Below are positions 16,988 through 25,159 of a stretch of 43,128 nt of DNA, piece by piece. The position numbers and the translations under genes are program-made. The stretch is from SIG607 sp045605385 (lineage in GTDB: Bacteria; Bacillota; Clostridia; Oscillospirales; Acutalibacteraceae): NCBI GenBank assembly GCA_045605385.1, contig JAZUPW010000024.1:1-43128 (forward strand). The letters run 5' to 3'. Under the pieces are notes generated by a model. The model had not been told where the DNA came from. It searched no databases and was given only the letters and a program-made list of their open reading frames with translations. The first letter of the stretch is position 1. The number at the start of each line of letters is the position of its first letter.

Positions 16988-17911
16988 CTAATCTGCATTA
17001 AGCATTTTTTCAAGTAAATCTTTATCTATTGCCGAATAATCTTGTTTAGTATTTTTAGCGGCAGGTTTCTTTTCACTTTCTTTCTTAATATCTTCCACTG
17101 TTTTAACACCGTCTTTTATCCAACGGTCAATAATACCTTTAATGTATTTAATATTATAACTGCCAGTAGCATCTACGCATAAATCATAAGCAATTTCAAG
17201 CATTTTACGGTCAAACGAGTGTTCGTTAATCCAAACAAAAGCAAGGTCGCGTTCGGTTTTGTTAAGTTTGCGGTCACGTATGCCGAAAGCGGCAGATAAC
17301 ACCTTGCAACAAAGGTCGGATTTCGCACAGTTTTGCATATATTCTTCGGCAGAAGCGATATCTTCTACACCTGCATTAAGCCACTGAACCGCAGTTTTTT
17401 CTATAAAACGGATATTGGCTTTATTAAGGCCTATAGCATATTCTACAAGCATAAGAATAACTGAAACGTCCATACCTTCTTCGCAGTAAAGCCAGGCGAA
17501 GGAAGAAGTTTCGTTTTGTCTTAGCGGTCGGCAAAGACGCTTTTGAATTTCGCTGAACAAAAAGGGGAGTTTTTCATCGTTATTTCCCATAAGCGCAATT
17601 TCTTCGCGCGAAGGTTTTTCACTTTGAAGCCTTGCTTTGGTTCGTTTATTAACGGTTTTGGCTTCTTTTACCGCTTCACAGCAAAGAATATCGGCATCTG
17701 CCCAATAACAAATGGCATCGTTAACGTCTTCTTTTGTCATATTAAGGGCTTGGGCTATATCATTAACGCTTGGGTGTTCGGCAGTATTACGGAAGATATA
17801 AAGAATTACACGCAACTGGTCGCGCGTGGCAATTTTTAAATGATTATCAGCAATAGCGGCGGGCAGAAAAAAGGGCGCCGCAAGTGCTTTTGGATTAACT
17901 GTGTATTCCAT
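16988..17911 (-). CDS. dnaD: DnaD domain replication-initiation protein
   Basis: A 307-residue DnaD/DnaB-like primosomal protein. The N-terminus is a winged-helix (DQLRVILYIFRNTAEHPSVNDIAQALNMT). Two helical DnaD/DDBH2 repeats follow (about 120-195 and 205-285), each with an FxWLYCEEG or YIKGIIDRW-like YxxxIxxxW core. These proteins remodel DNA and recruit the helicase loader at oriC and at restart sites, which agrees with the DnaI-like gene 12 bases downstream. The start at 17911 is preferred because GGAG lies inside a longer reading that begins at 17929. Confidence 0.88.
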   Translation of the reverse strand: MEYTVNPKALAAPFFLPAAIADNHLKIATRDQLRVILYIFRNTAEHPSVNDIAQALNMTKEDVNDAICYWADADILCCEAVKEAKTVNKRTKARLQSEKPSREEIALMGNNDEKLPFLFSEIQKRLCRPLRQNETSSFAWLYCEEGMDVSVILMLVEYAIGLNKANIRFIEKTAVQWLNAGVEDIASAEEYMQNCAKSDLCCKVLSAAFGIRDRKLNKTERDLAFVWINEHSFDRKMLEIAYDLCVDATGSYNIKYIKGIIDRWIKDGVKTVEDIKKESEKKPAAKNTKQDYSAIDKDLLEKMLNAD

Positions 17912-17965
17912 AACTATATCTCCGTGCAATATTTGTATAAATTTGAAAAATCTTCAAAATAAGAG

Positions 17966-17994
17966 TTGTAATTTAGTAAAAAATATTATATCAT
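17966..17994 (+). promoter_or_regulatory. Promoter of galE
   Basis: TTGTAA (17966-17971), a 17-base spacer and TATCAT (17989-17994), 41 bases before the galE ATG. Confidence 0.6.
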
Positions 17995-18035
17995 ATATAT
18001 GTTAGATAATCAATTATTTTTTAGGAGTGTATATT

Positions 18036-19049
18036 ATGGCTATCTTAGTTACAGGCGGCGCAGGTTACATAGGTTCGCACACTTGCGTTGAAATGCTTAA
18101 TGCAGGTTACGAGGTTATTGTTGTAGATAATCTTGATAACAGTTGCGCTGAATCTTTAAAAAGGGTTGAAAAAATTACCGGTAAAACCATTAAGTTTTAT
18201 GAGGAAGATTTAAGAAACAAAGATGCTCTTCGTAAAATTTTTAAGGATAATAAAATTGAATCGGTAATACATTTTGCAGGTCTTAAGGCTGTTGGCGAGT
18301 CGGTTGCAAAACCTATTGAATATTACGATAACAACCTTATAAGCACCCTTGTGCTATTAGAAGTAATGAGAGAAGCAGACGTTAAGAAAATAGTTTTCTC
18401 TTCTTCTGCTACAGTTTACGGTGTTGCAAAGGAAATGCCGCTTGTTGAGGGTATGCCTCTTGGCGCAATTAACCCTTACGGCAGAACAAAATTATTTATT
18501 GAAGAAATACTTCGCGACCTTTACGTATCAGATGATACCTGGTCTATTGCTATTCTTCGTTACTTTAACCCAATCGGTGCGCACGAAAGCGGTACCATTG
18601 GCGAAGACCCCAAGGGTATTCCTAACAACCTTATGCCTTATATTTCTCAGGTTGCAGTTGGCAGAAGAGAAAAATTAAGCGTTTTCGGTAACGATTACAA
18701 TACCGTAGACGGCACAGGCGTTAGAGATTATATTCATGTTGTTGATCTTGCAAAAGGTCATGTTGCGGCAACTAACTGGGCTCTTAACAACGTTGGTTGT
18801 GAAGCAATAAATCTTGGTACCGGAAACGGCGTTTCGGTACTTCAGCTTAAAGATGCTTTCAATAAAGCAGCCAATATGGAAATCCCTTACGTTATAACTG
18901 ACCGCCGCCCCGGTGACCCCGATGAAGTTTATGCAAATGCTACCAAAGCAAAAGAACTTCTTGGTTGGGAAGCAAAACTTGATATTGATAAAATGTGCGA
19001 AGACACCTGGCGTTGGCAGAAAAACAATCCTAACGGATATAATCAGTAA
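18036..19049 (+). CDS. galE: UDP-glucose 4-epimerase
   Basis: A 337-residue short-chain dehydrogenase-type epimerase that interconverts UDP-glucose and UDP-galactose for the Leloir pathway and for glycan synthesis. It has the NAD motif GGAGYIG (7-13), the catalytic SSSATVYG serine region and Y148xxxK152. The C-terminal RRPGDPDEVYAN is typical of GalE. The ATG at 18036 is chosen because AGGAG at 18023-18027 fits it and overlaps an alternative GTG nine bases earlier. It is a single gene with its own promoter and terminator. Confidence 0.95.
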   Translation: MAILVTGGAGYIGSHTCVEMLNAGYEVIVVDNLDNSCAESLKRVEKITGKTIKFYEEDLRNKDALRKIFKDNKIESVIHFAGLKAVGESVAKPIEYYDNNLISTLVLLEVMREADVKKIVFSSSATVYGVAKEMPLVEGMPLGAINPYGRTKLFIEEILRDLYVSDDTWSIAILRYFNPIGAHESGTIGEDPKGIPNNLMPYISQVAVGRREKLSVFGNDYNTVDGTGVRDYIHVVDLAKGHVAATNWALNNVGCEAINLGTGNGVSVLQLKDAFNKAANMEIPYVITDRRPGDPDEVYANATKAKELLGWEAKLDIDKMCEDTWRWQKNNPNGYNQ

Positions 19050-19055
19050 ATTTAT

Positions 19056-19088
19056 AACTCTCTTGCAAACAGGCAAGAGAGTTTTTTA
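19056..19088 (+). terminator. Terminator of galE
   Basis: A perfect 11-bp stem (19056-19066 with 19073-19083), followed by a T run. Confidence 0.85.
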
Positions 19089-19123
19089 TATGGTTTTGTT
19101 TTTTAGAACTTAATAAAATACAA

Positions 19124-19162
19124 GAAAACCCTATTTTCATGTTGATAAAAATATGTTAAAAT
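19124..19162 (+). promoter_or_regulatory. Possible promoter and operator of corrinoid operon
   Basis: TTTTCA (19134-19139), a 17-base spacer and TAAAAT (19157-19162) would be a weak promoter. An inverted repeat GAAAA-5-TTTTC (19124-19138) overlaps the -35. No cobalamin riboswitch is visible here. Confidence 0.3.
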
Positions 19163-19194
19163 AAATTTACTAAGAATAAAGGATGGTGAATTTT

Positions 19195-20754
19195 TTGACA
19201 GTGGAGAAAAACAAATCGTTACACATTAATAAAGATGATACTCCTATATATCACCACGTATTTTCGTGCGAAAACGTATATAATGCGGAAAACGCATTTT
19301 CTTATTTATATACACACGAATATATTGAGGTATCTATGATAACATCGGGTAACGGTGTTCACTGCATTTTTGACCAGACTATTCCTTGTCAGGCGGGAGA
19401 TATTTACATTACTCCGCCTAAGGTTCCGCACGGATATTTCCTTGCAGATAAAGGCGAAAATATGACCGTGCGGCAAATACGCTTTAATATTTATGATTGG
19501 TTTGACGGCGATATTTCAACGCCTGAAAGTCCTCGTTTTTGTTATGGTATTTTTAACGATAACGCTGTTACCGCATATGCAATGCTTAACGTATACATGC
19601 GGCAAAGAATAAACGCTTTATACGATGATATTGAACGTGAAATTACTGAAAGAAAAAACGAATGGAAAGACGCTGTTGGCGGTTATTTAGCACAACTTTT
19701 AATAGATGTTGGCAGATATATTAACTGTTCCATTAAAAACGTTTCTTCGGCTTCACCAAAAGAATGGAATATTGTACTTTCAACCATAAGGTACGTTAAA
19801 GAAAACTACGACGACTGTATGCTTACGCTTGAAAGCATAGCGCAGACAATGTATATAAGTAAATCGCATTTAAGTCGGATTTTTAAAAATCTTACAGGGA
19901 AACTGTTTTCTGAATATTTGCGTGACGTTAGGATTAATGCCGCGTGTAAACTGCTTAAAGAAAGCAATATGAAGGTTGAAGACATTGTTGCTGCTTGTGG
20001 ACTTTGCGACGTGGCTTCATTTTACAAAAACTTTAGTCAGCGTAATAATATGACACCGTATGAATACAGAAAATCTGAAAAAGATGCTGTTAATAATATT
20101 GAAAAGGAAGAAAAAAATATGACTATTTTAAACGATATTTCCGCTAATTTACAAAGTGGTAGAGCAAGGGCAGTAACCGAACTTGTTAAACAGGCGCTTG
20201 ATTCTGGTATTCAACCTGAAATTATTCTTAACAACGGACTTCTTGTTGGTATGAACATTATAGGTGAAAAGTTTAAAAACGGCGAGGTTTTTGTTCCTGA
20301 AGTACTTGTTTCGGCACGCGCTATGAATATGGGCACTGAAATTCTTAAACCGTACCTTGCTGAGCACGGTGCTGTTTCTGCAGGTAAGGTTTGCATTGGT
20401 ACAATTCAGGGCGATTTACACGATATTGGCAAAAACATTGTTAAAATGATGATGGAAAGCAAGGGACTTGAAGTTATAGATTTAGGCGTTGACGTTGCTC
20501 CCGAAAAATTTGTGGAAACAGCAATTGAACAAGGCTGTAAAGTTATAGCGTGTTCTTCCTTACTTACTACTACAATGCCCACAATGCAGGCTGTTGTCAA
20601 AGCGGCAGAGGATAAAGGCGTAAGAGAACAAATTAAAATTATGATAGGCGGCGCCCCCGTTAGTGAAGATTTCTGTAAGCAGATTGGCGCGGATGTTTAT
20701 ACCGCCGATGCCGCCAGTGCCGCCGATATGGCAGAAAAACTTTGTAAAGAATAA
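19195..20754 (+). CDS. AraC family regulator fused to a methyl-carrying corrinoid protein
   Basis: A 519-residue fusion. Residues 1-100 are an AraC-type cupin sensor. About 205-300 form the double helix-turn-helix, ending in NNMTPYEYRK. A short charged linker of about 15 residues follows. From residue 309 there is a complete MtaC/MtvC-type corrinoid protein, with a helical cap (GEKFKNGEVFVPEVL) and a Rossmann cobalamin domain with DLHDIG (407-412, axial-ligand His409), SSLLTTT and MIGGAPV. A perfectly spaced AAGGAAG (20104-20110) precedes an ATG at 20119, so a free 211-residue corrinoid protein may also be made. The TTG at 19195 is preferred as start because AAGGATGGTGA precedes it; ATG 19183 is the alternative. 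It heads the methyltransferase operon. Confidence 0.85.
   Translation: MTVEKNKSLHINKDDTPIYHHVFSCENVYNAENAFSYLYTHEYIEVSMITSGNGVHCIFDQTIPCQAGDIYITPPKVPHGYFLADKGENMTVRQIRFNIYDWFDGDISTPESPRFCYGIFNDNAVTAYAMLNVYMRQRINALYDDIEREITERKNEWKDAVGGYLAQLLIDVGRYINCSIKNVSSASPKEWNIVLSTIRYVKENYDDCMLTLESIAQTMYISKSHLSRIFKNLTGKLFSEYLRDVRINAACKLLKESNMKVEDIVAACGLCDVASFYKNFSQRNNMTPYEYRKSEKDAVNNIEKEEKNMTILNDISANLQSGRARAVTELVKQALDSGIQPEIILNNGLLVGMNIIGEKFKNGEVFVPEVLVSARAMNMGTEILKPYLAEHGAVSAGKVCIGTIQGDLHDIGKNIVKMMMESKGLEVIDLGVDVAPEKFVETAIEQGCKVIACSSLLTTTMPTMQAVVKAAEDKGVREQIKIMIGGAPVSEDFCKQIGADVYTADAASAADMAEKLCKE
20104..20121 (+). promoter_or_regulatory. Internal ribosome site and start at the domain junction
   Basis: AAGGAAG at 20104-20110, eight bases before ATG 20119, in frame inside the AraC-corrinoid fusion. 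The ATG encodes the usual first residues of free-standing corrinoid proteins (MTILNDIS). This suggests two products from one gene. Confidence 0.6.
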
Positions 20755-20776
20755 CCGCGAAGAGGTAATATTATAT

Positions 20777-21787
20777 ATGACCGATTTTAATATGAAACAA
20801 TGGACAGAAGAAATGAAAGGCATTAATAAGAAAAAGACAATGCCAATACTTTCTTTTCCGTGTGTAAGTTTGCTTGGCGTTACCGTAAGCCAAATTGTAA
20901 CAGACAGCGAATTACAAGCAAAAGGTATGAAGGCTGTTGCAGAGAAAACCGATACAGCGGCATCGGTAAGTTTTATGGATTTATCGGTTGAAGCCGAATG
21001 TTTTGGCGCAACGGTAACGGTAACAGACAGCGAAGTCCCAACTGTACGCGGCAGAATTGTAAACAGTATTGACGAAGCTGAATCTTTAGAAGTACCAATA
21101 GTTGGTTCCGCGCGCAGTTGCATTTATATTGACGCAATAAAGAAAGCAAAGAAGTTAATTACCGACCGCCCGATATTTGCGGGAATGATAGGCCCGTTTT
21201 CGCTTGCGGCGCGTCTTCTTGACGTTTCGGAAATTATGCTTGACTGTTACGATGACCCTGATATGGTACATATTGTGCTTGATAAGACTACACAGTTCTT
21301 AGTTGAATACGCTAAAGCATATAAAGCCGCGGGTGCTTCTGCTGTAGTTATGGCAGAACCCGTAGCAGGAATACTTTCACCAAGCCTTGAAGCCGAATTT
21401 TCTTCTCCTTACGTAAAAAGAATAGTTGAAGAGGTGCAAAGCGACGACTTTGGAGTAATTTATCATAACTGCGGAAATAATGTTCCGCAAATGATAAATT
21501 CAATTCTTACAACAAACTGTATGGCATATCACCTCGGCAATGCTGTTGATATGGAGGATATGCTTTTAAAGATGCCTGAAGATACCCTTGTTATGGGAAA
21601 TATTGACCCTGTCGGTGTTCTTAGTATGGGAACGCCAGACAGTGTGAAGGAAGCAACTCTTTCGCTTCTTTCTAAATGTGCAAAATACCCTAATTTTGTG
21701 CTGTCTTCGGGTTGCGATATTCCTCCGCTCACACCTTGGGAAAATATAAATGCTTTTATAAAGGCTAACAAAGAATATTATGAATAG
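20777..21787 (+). CDS. MtaA/CmuA-type corrinoid methyltransferase (UroD family)
   Basis: A 336-residue TIM-barrel methyltransferase of the uroporphyrinogen decarboxylase superfamily. The zinc site of the MtaA branch is visible as H230-x-C232 (YHNCGNN) with C313 (SSGCDIPP). Such enzymes move a methyl group between a corrinoid protein and a thiol or folate, or demethylate a methoxylated substrate. The start at 20777 has GAGG upstream; a longer reading to 20663 overlaps the fusion gene and lacks support. It follows the corrinoid fusion by 22 bases and overlaps the next gene by 8. Confidence 0.9.
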   Translation: MTDFNMKQWTEEMKGINKKKTMPILSFPCVSLLGVTVSQIVTDSELQAKGMKAVAEKTDTAASVSFMDLSVEAECFGATVTVTDSEVPTVRGRIVNSIDEAESLEVPIVGSARSCIYIDAIKKAKKLITDRPIFAGMIGPFSLAARLLDVSEIMLDCYDDPDMVHIVLDKTTQFLVEYAKAYKAAGASAVVMAEPVAGILSPSLEAEFSSPYVKRIVEEVQSDDFGVIYHNCGNNVPQMINSILTTNCMAYHLGNAVDMEDMLLKMPEDTLVMGNIDPVGVLSMGTPDSVKEATLSLLSKCAKYPNFVLSSGCDIPPLTPWENINAFIKANKEYYE

Positions 21788-22343
21788 TAAATTGTTTGAA
21801 CAACTTGCTTTGATACCCAAAAAACACGGTGCATTTAAAGCAAGTGTTATAGAAACACAAAAAATTGAACTTGATAACGCTTTCCGTGATATATGCGCAA
21901 CGAACGCTTGCGGTATGTTTGGTAAGTGCTGGATGTGCCCACCCGATATAGGTAATATAAATACTCTTATGGATAGCGTAAAGGAGTATAAATATGCTTT
22001 GGTTTATCAAACCGTAACCGATATTGAGGACAGTTTTGATTTTGAAGGAATGATAAATGCTAAAAAGCAAAGTGTAATTATTGCACAGAATATACGAAAA
22101 GATTTAGAAGAGTTTAATATACCAAAAGTTCTGCATTTGGGGGCAGGCGGTTGCGGAGTATGCGATGTATGCGCAAAGCGTTCCAATGAACCTTGCAGAT
22201 TTCCTGATATTGCAATGCCTTCGCTTGAGGCTTACGGGGTAAACGTTTCGCGCCTTGCTGTAGTATCGGATATGAAGTATATTAACGGAGTAAACACTAT
22301 TACTTATTTTGGCGCCGTTCTGTTTTCTTTGGAGGTGCTGTAA
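21780..22343 (+). CDS. DUF2284 putative metal-binding protein
   Basis: A 187-residue cysteine-rich protein matching the DUF2284 pattern: CGMFGKCWMCPP near residues 42-53, then a second cluster, GGCGVCDVCAKRSNEPCRFP, around 123-142. The cysteines would hold Fe-S clusters or metal. The family is often found next to corrinoid methyltransferase genes, but its reaction is unknown; a redox or activation role is plausible. Start and stop overlap or abut both neighbours, so it is firmly within the operon. Confidence 0.85.
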   Translation: MNSKLFEQLALIPKKHGAFKASVIETQKIELDNAFRDICATNACGMFGKCWMCPPDIGNINTLMDSVKEYKYALVYQTVTDIEDSFDFEGMINAKKQSVIIAQNIRKDLEEFNIPKVLHLGAGGCGVCDVCAKRSNEPCRFPDIAMPSLEAYGVNVSRLAVVSDMKYINGVNTITYFGAVLFSLEVL

Positions 22344-22344
22344 A

Positions 22345-23835
22345 GTGGATTTTCAAAAAAATGCCCGTGTTATTTATAATGGGAATGAAATATACGTTGG
22401 TGTAGGCACAGTGATTTCTGATATAAGCAAAGGGCAACACCCTTGCGGCGGAAAAGGAAAGTGCGGTAAATGTAAGGTTGTTGCTAAAGGCAACCTTTCA
22501 GATTTAAGCGAAACCGAAAAAGAATTTTTGAGTTTCAAAGAAATATCAAACGGTGTCCGCCTTGCTTGTATTACCAAAGTTTTGGGCAATTGCACTATAG
22601 AAGATATTAATACAAAGTCGCACTATCAGATAATAGAAAACGGCAAAGAGAACGAACATAGTTTAAACCCCGTTTTTAAGAATTACGGTGTGGCTATTGA
22701 TATTGGTACTACCACCATTGTTGGCAGACTTTACGACGTTAACGGCAAAATACTTGCCAACACATCGGTTATTAATCCGCAGTACATTTTTGGCGCCGAC
22801 GTTATATCGCGTATTGAAGCGGCGCTTAGCGGCAATAAGGAAAAATTAAAAAAACTTGTTATTAATGCGGTAGATAGTATAATTTTAACACTTGCAGAGA
22901 ACTTAAGTATAAATGTGAAACTAATTGACGCGGCAGTAATAACGGGTAACACGGTTATGCTTTATTTACTGACGGGAGAATTGGTAGAGCCGTTATCTTG
23001 TGCGCCGTTTGAAATTAAACGTAAATTCGGCGAAAAATTAACGGCAGAAAAACTTTCGTTGTTAAGTATAAGTGAAGATACCCTTGTTTATATACCGCCT
23101 TGCATATCGGCTTTTGTAGGCGCAGATATTGTATGCGACCTTATTGCGGTTAGTCCTAAAGATAACGAAACGGTGCTACTTGCAGATATTGGTACTAACG
23201 GTGAAATAGCACTATGGAATAAAGGCGAACTTACGGTGTGCTCTACAGCGGCAGGTCCTGCTTTTGAAGGCGTTGGTATTTCAAAAGGAATGTGCGCGCA
23301 AACAGGCGCTATAGATAAAGTAACAAACAACGGTGAAACTGTGTTTGTTCACACCATTGGCGAAGCAGAGGCAGTTGGGATTTGCGGAAGCGGAATTATA
23401 GATGCCGCCGCTTGTATGCTTAATATGTCAGCAATTGAAGAAAGCGGATATATGCAGAATGAACCGTTTATACTTACAAATGAAATTGGTATAACCCAAA
23501 ATGATATTCGTAAATTACAACTTGCAAAAAGTGCTGTAAGATCAGGTATTGATACCTTACTTCCAAATATTTGCGATTTGGATAAACTGGCAATAGCGGG
23601 CGGATTCAGCAGTTATATGAATATTTCAAACGCTATGAAAATTGGATTATTACCGCAAATTAATACCGAACGTGTAAGTGTATTGGGTAACTCGGCAATA
23701 GGCGGTGCGGCAATGATATTGCTTAATGAAAAGTACTTTAAAACAGCTTTGGAATTATCTCAAAAGGCTAAAGTAACAGATCTTGCTTCAAGTGAAACGT
23801 TTAAAATGAGATATATGGAAAATATGTTTTTTTAG
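22345..23835 (+). CDS. RACo-type reductive activator of corrinoid proteins (2Fe-2S plus ASKHA, DUF4445)
   Basis: A 496-residue ATP-dependent activator that returns inactive cob(II)alamin on the carrier protein to cob(I)alamin. The N-terminal ferredoxin fold has a plant-type 2Fe-2S set (Cys34, Cys40, Cys43, Cys75). The ASKHA ATPase domain follows, with phosphate loops AIDIGTTT (about 117-124) and LADIGTNGE, then STAAGPAFEG and GICGSGIID. GTG at 22345 is the start, 9 bases after GGAGG; a longer reading to 22309 would include that site. It works with the fused corrinoid protein at the head of the operon. Confidence 0.93.
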   Translation: MDFQKNARVIYNGNEIYVGVGTVISDISKGQHPCGGKGKCGKCKVVAKGNLSDLSETEKEFLSFKEISNGVRLACITKVLGNCTIEDINTKSHYQIIENGKENEHSLNPVFKNYGVAIDIGTTTIVGRLYDVNGKILANTSVINPQYIFGADVISRIEAALSGNKEKLKKLVINAVDSIILTLAENLSINVKLIDAAVITGNTVMLYLLTGELVEPLSCAPFEIKRKFGEKLTAEKLSLLSISEDTLVYIPPCISAFVGADIVCDLIAVSPKDNETVLLADIGTNGEIALWNKGELTVCSTAAGPAFEGVGISKGMCAQTGAIDKVTNNGETVFVHTIGEAEAVGICGSGIIDAAACMLNMSAIEESGYMQNEPFILTNEIGITQNDIRKLQLAKSAVRSGIDTLLPNICDLDKLAIAGGFSSYMNISNAMKIGLLPQINTERVSVLGNSAIGGAAMILLNEKYFKTALELSQKAKVTDLASSETFKMRYMENMFF

Positions 23836-23852
23836 GGAGAGTGTTTTGTGTT

Positions 23853-24968
23853 ATGGAACAAATATTAAAAAAATGGGAAGGCTCTATGACCGACCGAGAA
23901 CGGTTTAACCGCCAAATGCATTATAAACCTGTAGACCGATGCTTTAATATGGAGTTTGGATACTGGCTTGAAAACTTTGAAGTTTGGAAAATGTTTAAGG
24001 ATAACGGTATAAAAACCATTCCGCAGGCAGATAAAGCGCTTGGTTTTGATTCGTTTGAATATTTATATGGTAATGTGTGGCTGTGTCCGGGATTTGAAGA
24101 AAAGGTTGTTGAAGAACGCGGTAACACCCTTATTATGCAAAACTCTGACGGCCTTTTGGCAGAGGTATTAAAAAACAATGCTTCTTCTATTCCGCATTAT
24201 ATAAAGTCTCCTATAGAAACACCGGAAGATTGGGAGAAAATTAAAAGAGAACGTTTAAAAATTGATGACCCTGCGCGTATTGTTAATATAGAAGCGTTAA
24301 AAGCGGCCTATCCTGATGACCGCGATTATCCGCTTGGTGTGTGGTGCGGGTCTATGATAGGACAGATAAGAGATATACTTACCGTTGAGGGACTTGCTTA
24401 TGCTTGTATTGATTATCCCGAAATGGTAGAGGATATGGTGGAAACAAGTTGTCAACTTGTAGAACACTTTTTAGATCAGGTTTTGCCGCATATTAAGTTT
24501 GACTTTGCTTTCGGTTGGGAAGATATTTGCTGTAATAATGGACCGCTTGTAAGCGTACAGTTCTTTAAAGACGTAGTAATGCCGCGATATAAACGTATAC
24601 GCCAAAAACTTGATGCTGCAGGTATTGATATATGGTATACCGATTGCGACGGCGACGTAAGACCTATTTTGCCTTATCTTTTAGAAGGCGGAATAAACTG
24701 TTTGTTCCCGTTTGAAGTTAACGGATGTTCACATCCCGGCGAATTGCTTACAAAGTATGAAGGCAAACTTCGCATTATGGGCGGATTTAATAAAATGAAA
24801 CTTATAGAGGGCAAAGAGTCAATAAAAGAGTATATGGAATCTATTGCTCCTTTTGTTAAAAAAGGCGGATATATTCCGTTTTGTGATCACCGTTGTCCTC
24901 CCGACGTAACAGAAGAAAACTACCTTTATTATCTTAACTTAAAAAAAGAAATGTTTGGGAAAATATAA
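23853..24968 (+). CDS. Second UroD-family protein, putative substrate:corrinoid methyltransferase
   Basis: A 371-residue UroD-superfamily protein with the usual opening (MTDRERFNRQMHYKPVDR). Its body is unlike MtaA: FAFGWEDICCNNGPLVS, YTDCDGDVRPIL, FEVNGC and a late FCDHRCPPDV. Late Cys and His residues could form a zinc or substrate site. As no MtaB- or MttB-type gene is present, this protein may be the substrate-specific methyltransferase of the operon (inference). The start at 23853 has AGGGAG upstream; ATG 23886 with GGGAAGG is a real alternative. It is the last gene before the terminator. Confidence 0.8.
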   Translation: MEQILKKWEGSMTDRERFNRQMHYKPVDRCFNMEFGYWLENFEVWKMFKDNGIKTIPQADKALGFDSFEYLYGNVWLCPGFEEKVVEERGNTLIMQNSDGLLAEVLKNNASSIPHYIKSPIETPEDWEKIKRERLKIDDPARIVNIEALKAAYPDDRDYPLGVWCGSMIGQIRDILTVEGLAYACIDYPEMVEDMVETSCQLVEHFLDQVLPHIKFDFAFGWEDICCNNGPLVSVQFFKDVVMPRYKRIRQKLDAAGIDIWYTDCDGDVRPILPYLLEGGINCLFPFEVNGCSHPGELLTKYEGKLRIMGGFNKMKLIEGKESIKEYMESIAPFVKKGGYIPFCDHRCPPDVTEENYLYYLNLKKEMFGKI

Positions 24969-24980
24969 CTATTAAATATA

Positions 24981-25030
24981 AAACTACCCGAAGAAGAGCA
25001 TATAAAAACTCTTGTTTCGGGTAGTTTTTA
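24981..25030 (+). terminator. Terminator of corrinoid operon
   Basis: Arms 24981-24992 and 25016-25027 pair over 12 bp, with an inner stem 24994-24998/25009-25013, ending in TTTT. It also overlaps the stop of the minus-strand remnant gene. Confidence 0.8.
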
Positions 25031-25147
25031 AACTTTTCCGTTTTGCGCCACAATTACGGCGGCGCCTGCAATATCGGCATTGTTTAAATCTTTGTTAAGT
25101 TCAAGTTTTATGTCATTATTTAACTTTACTTCATCTATATAACGCAT
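25028..25147 (-). pseudogene. Truncated serine hydrolase/beta-lactamase-family N-terminus
   Basis: A 39-residue reading frame with its own ribosome site (AAAGG, 8 bases from ATG), 12 bases after the EamA stop. The sequence ends ADIAGAAVIVAQNGKV and resembles the first strand of class C beta-lactamase-like serine hydrolases, which normally continue for 300 or more residues to the SxxK motif. The frame stops exactly at the operon terminator. It is most likely the remnant of a deleted gene; a genuine small protein cannot be excluded. Confidence 0.45.
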
Positions 25148-25159
25148 AATTTTACCTTT

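Noticed and set aside
19085..19190. Cobalamin riboswitch before the corrinoid operon
   Set aside because: The gap is too short and shows no B12-box; only a weak promoter and a small inverted repeat are seen.
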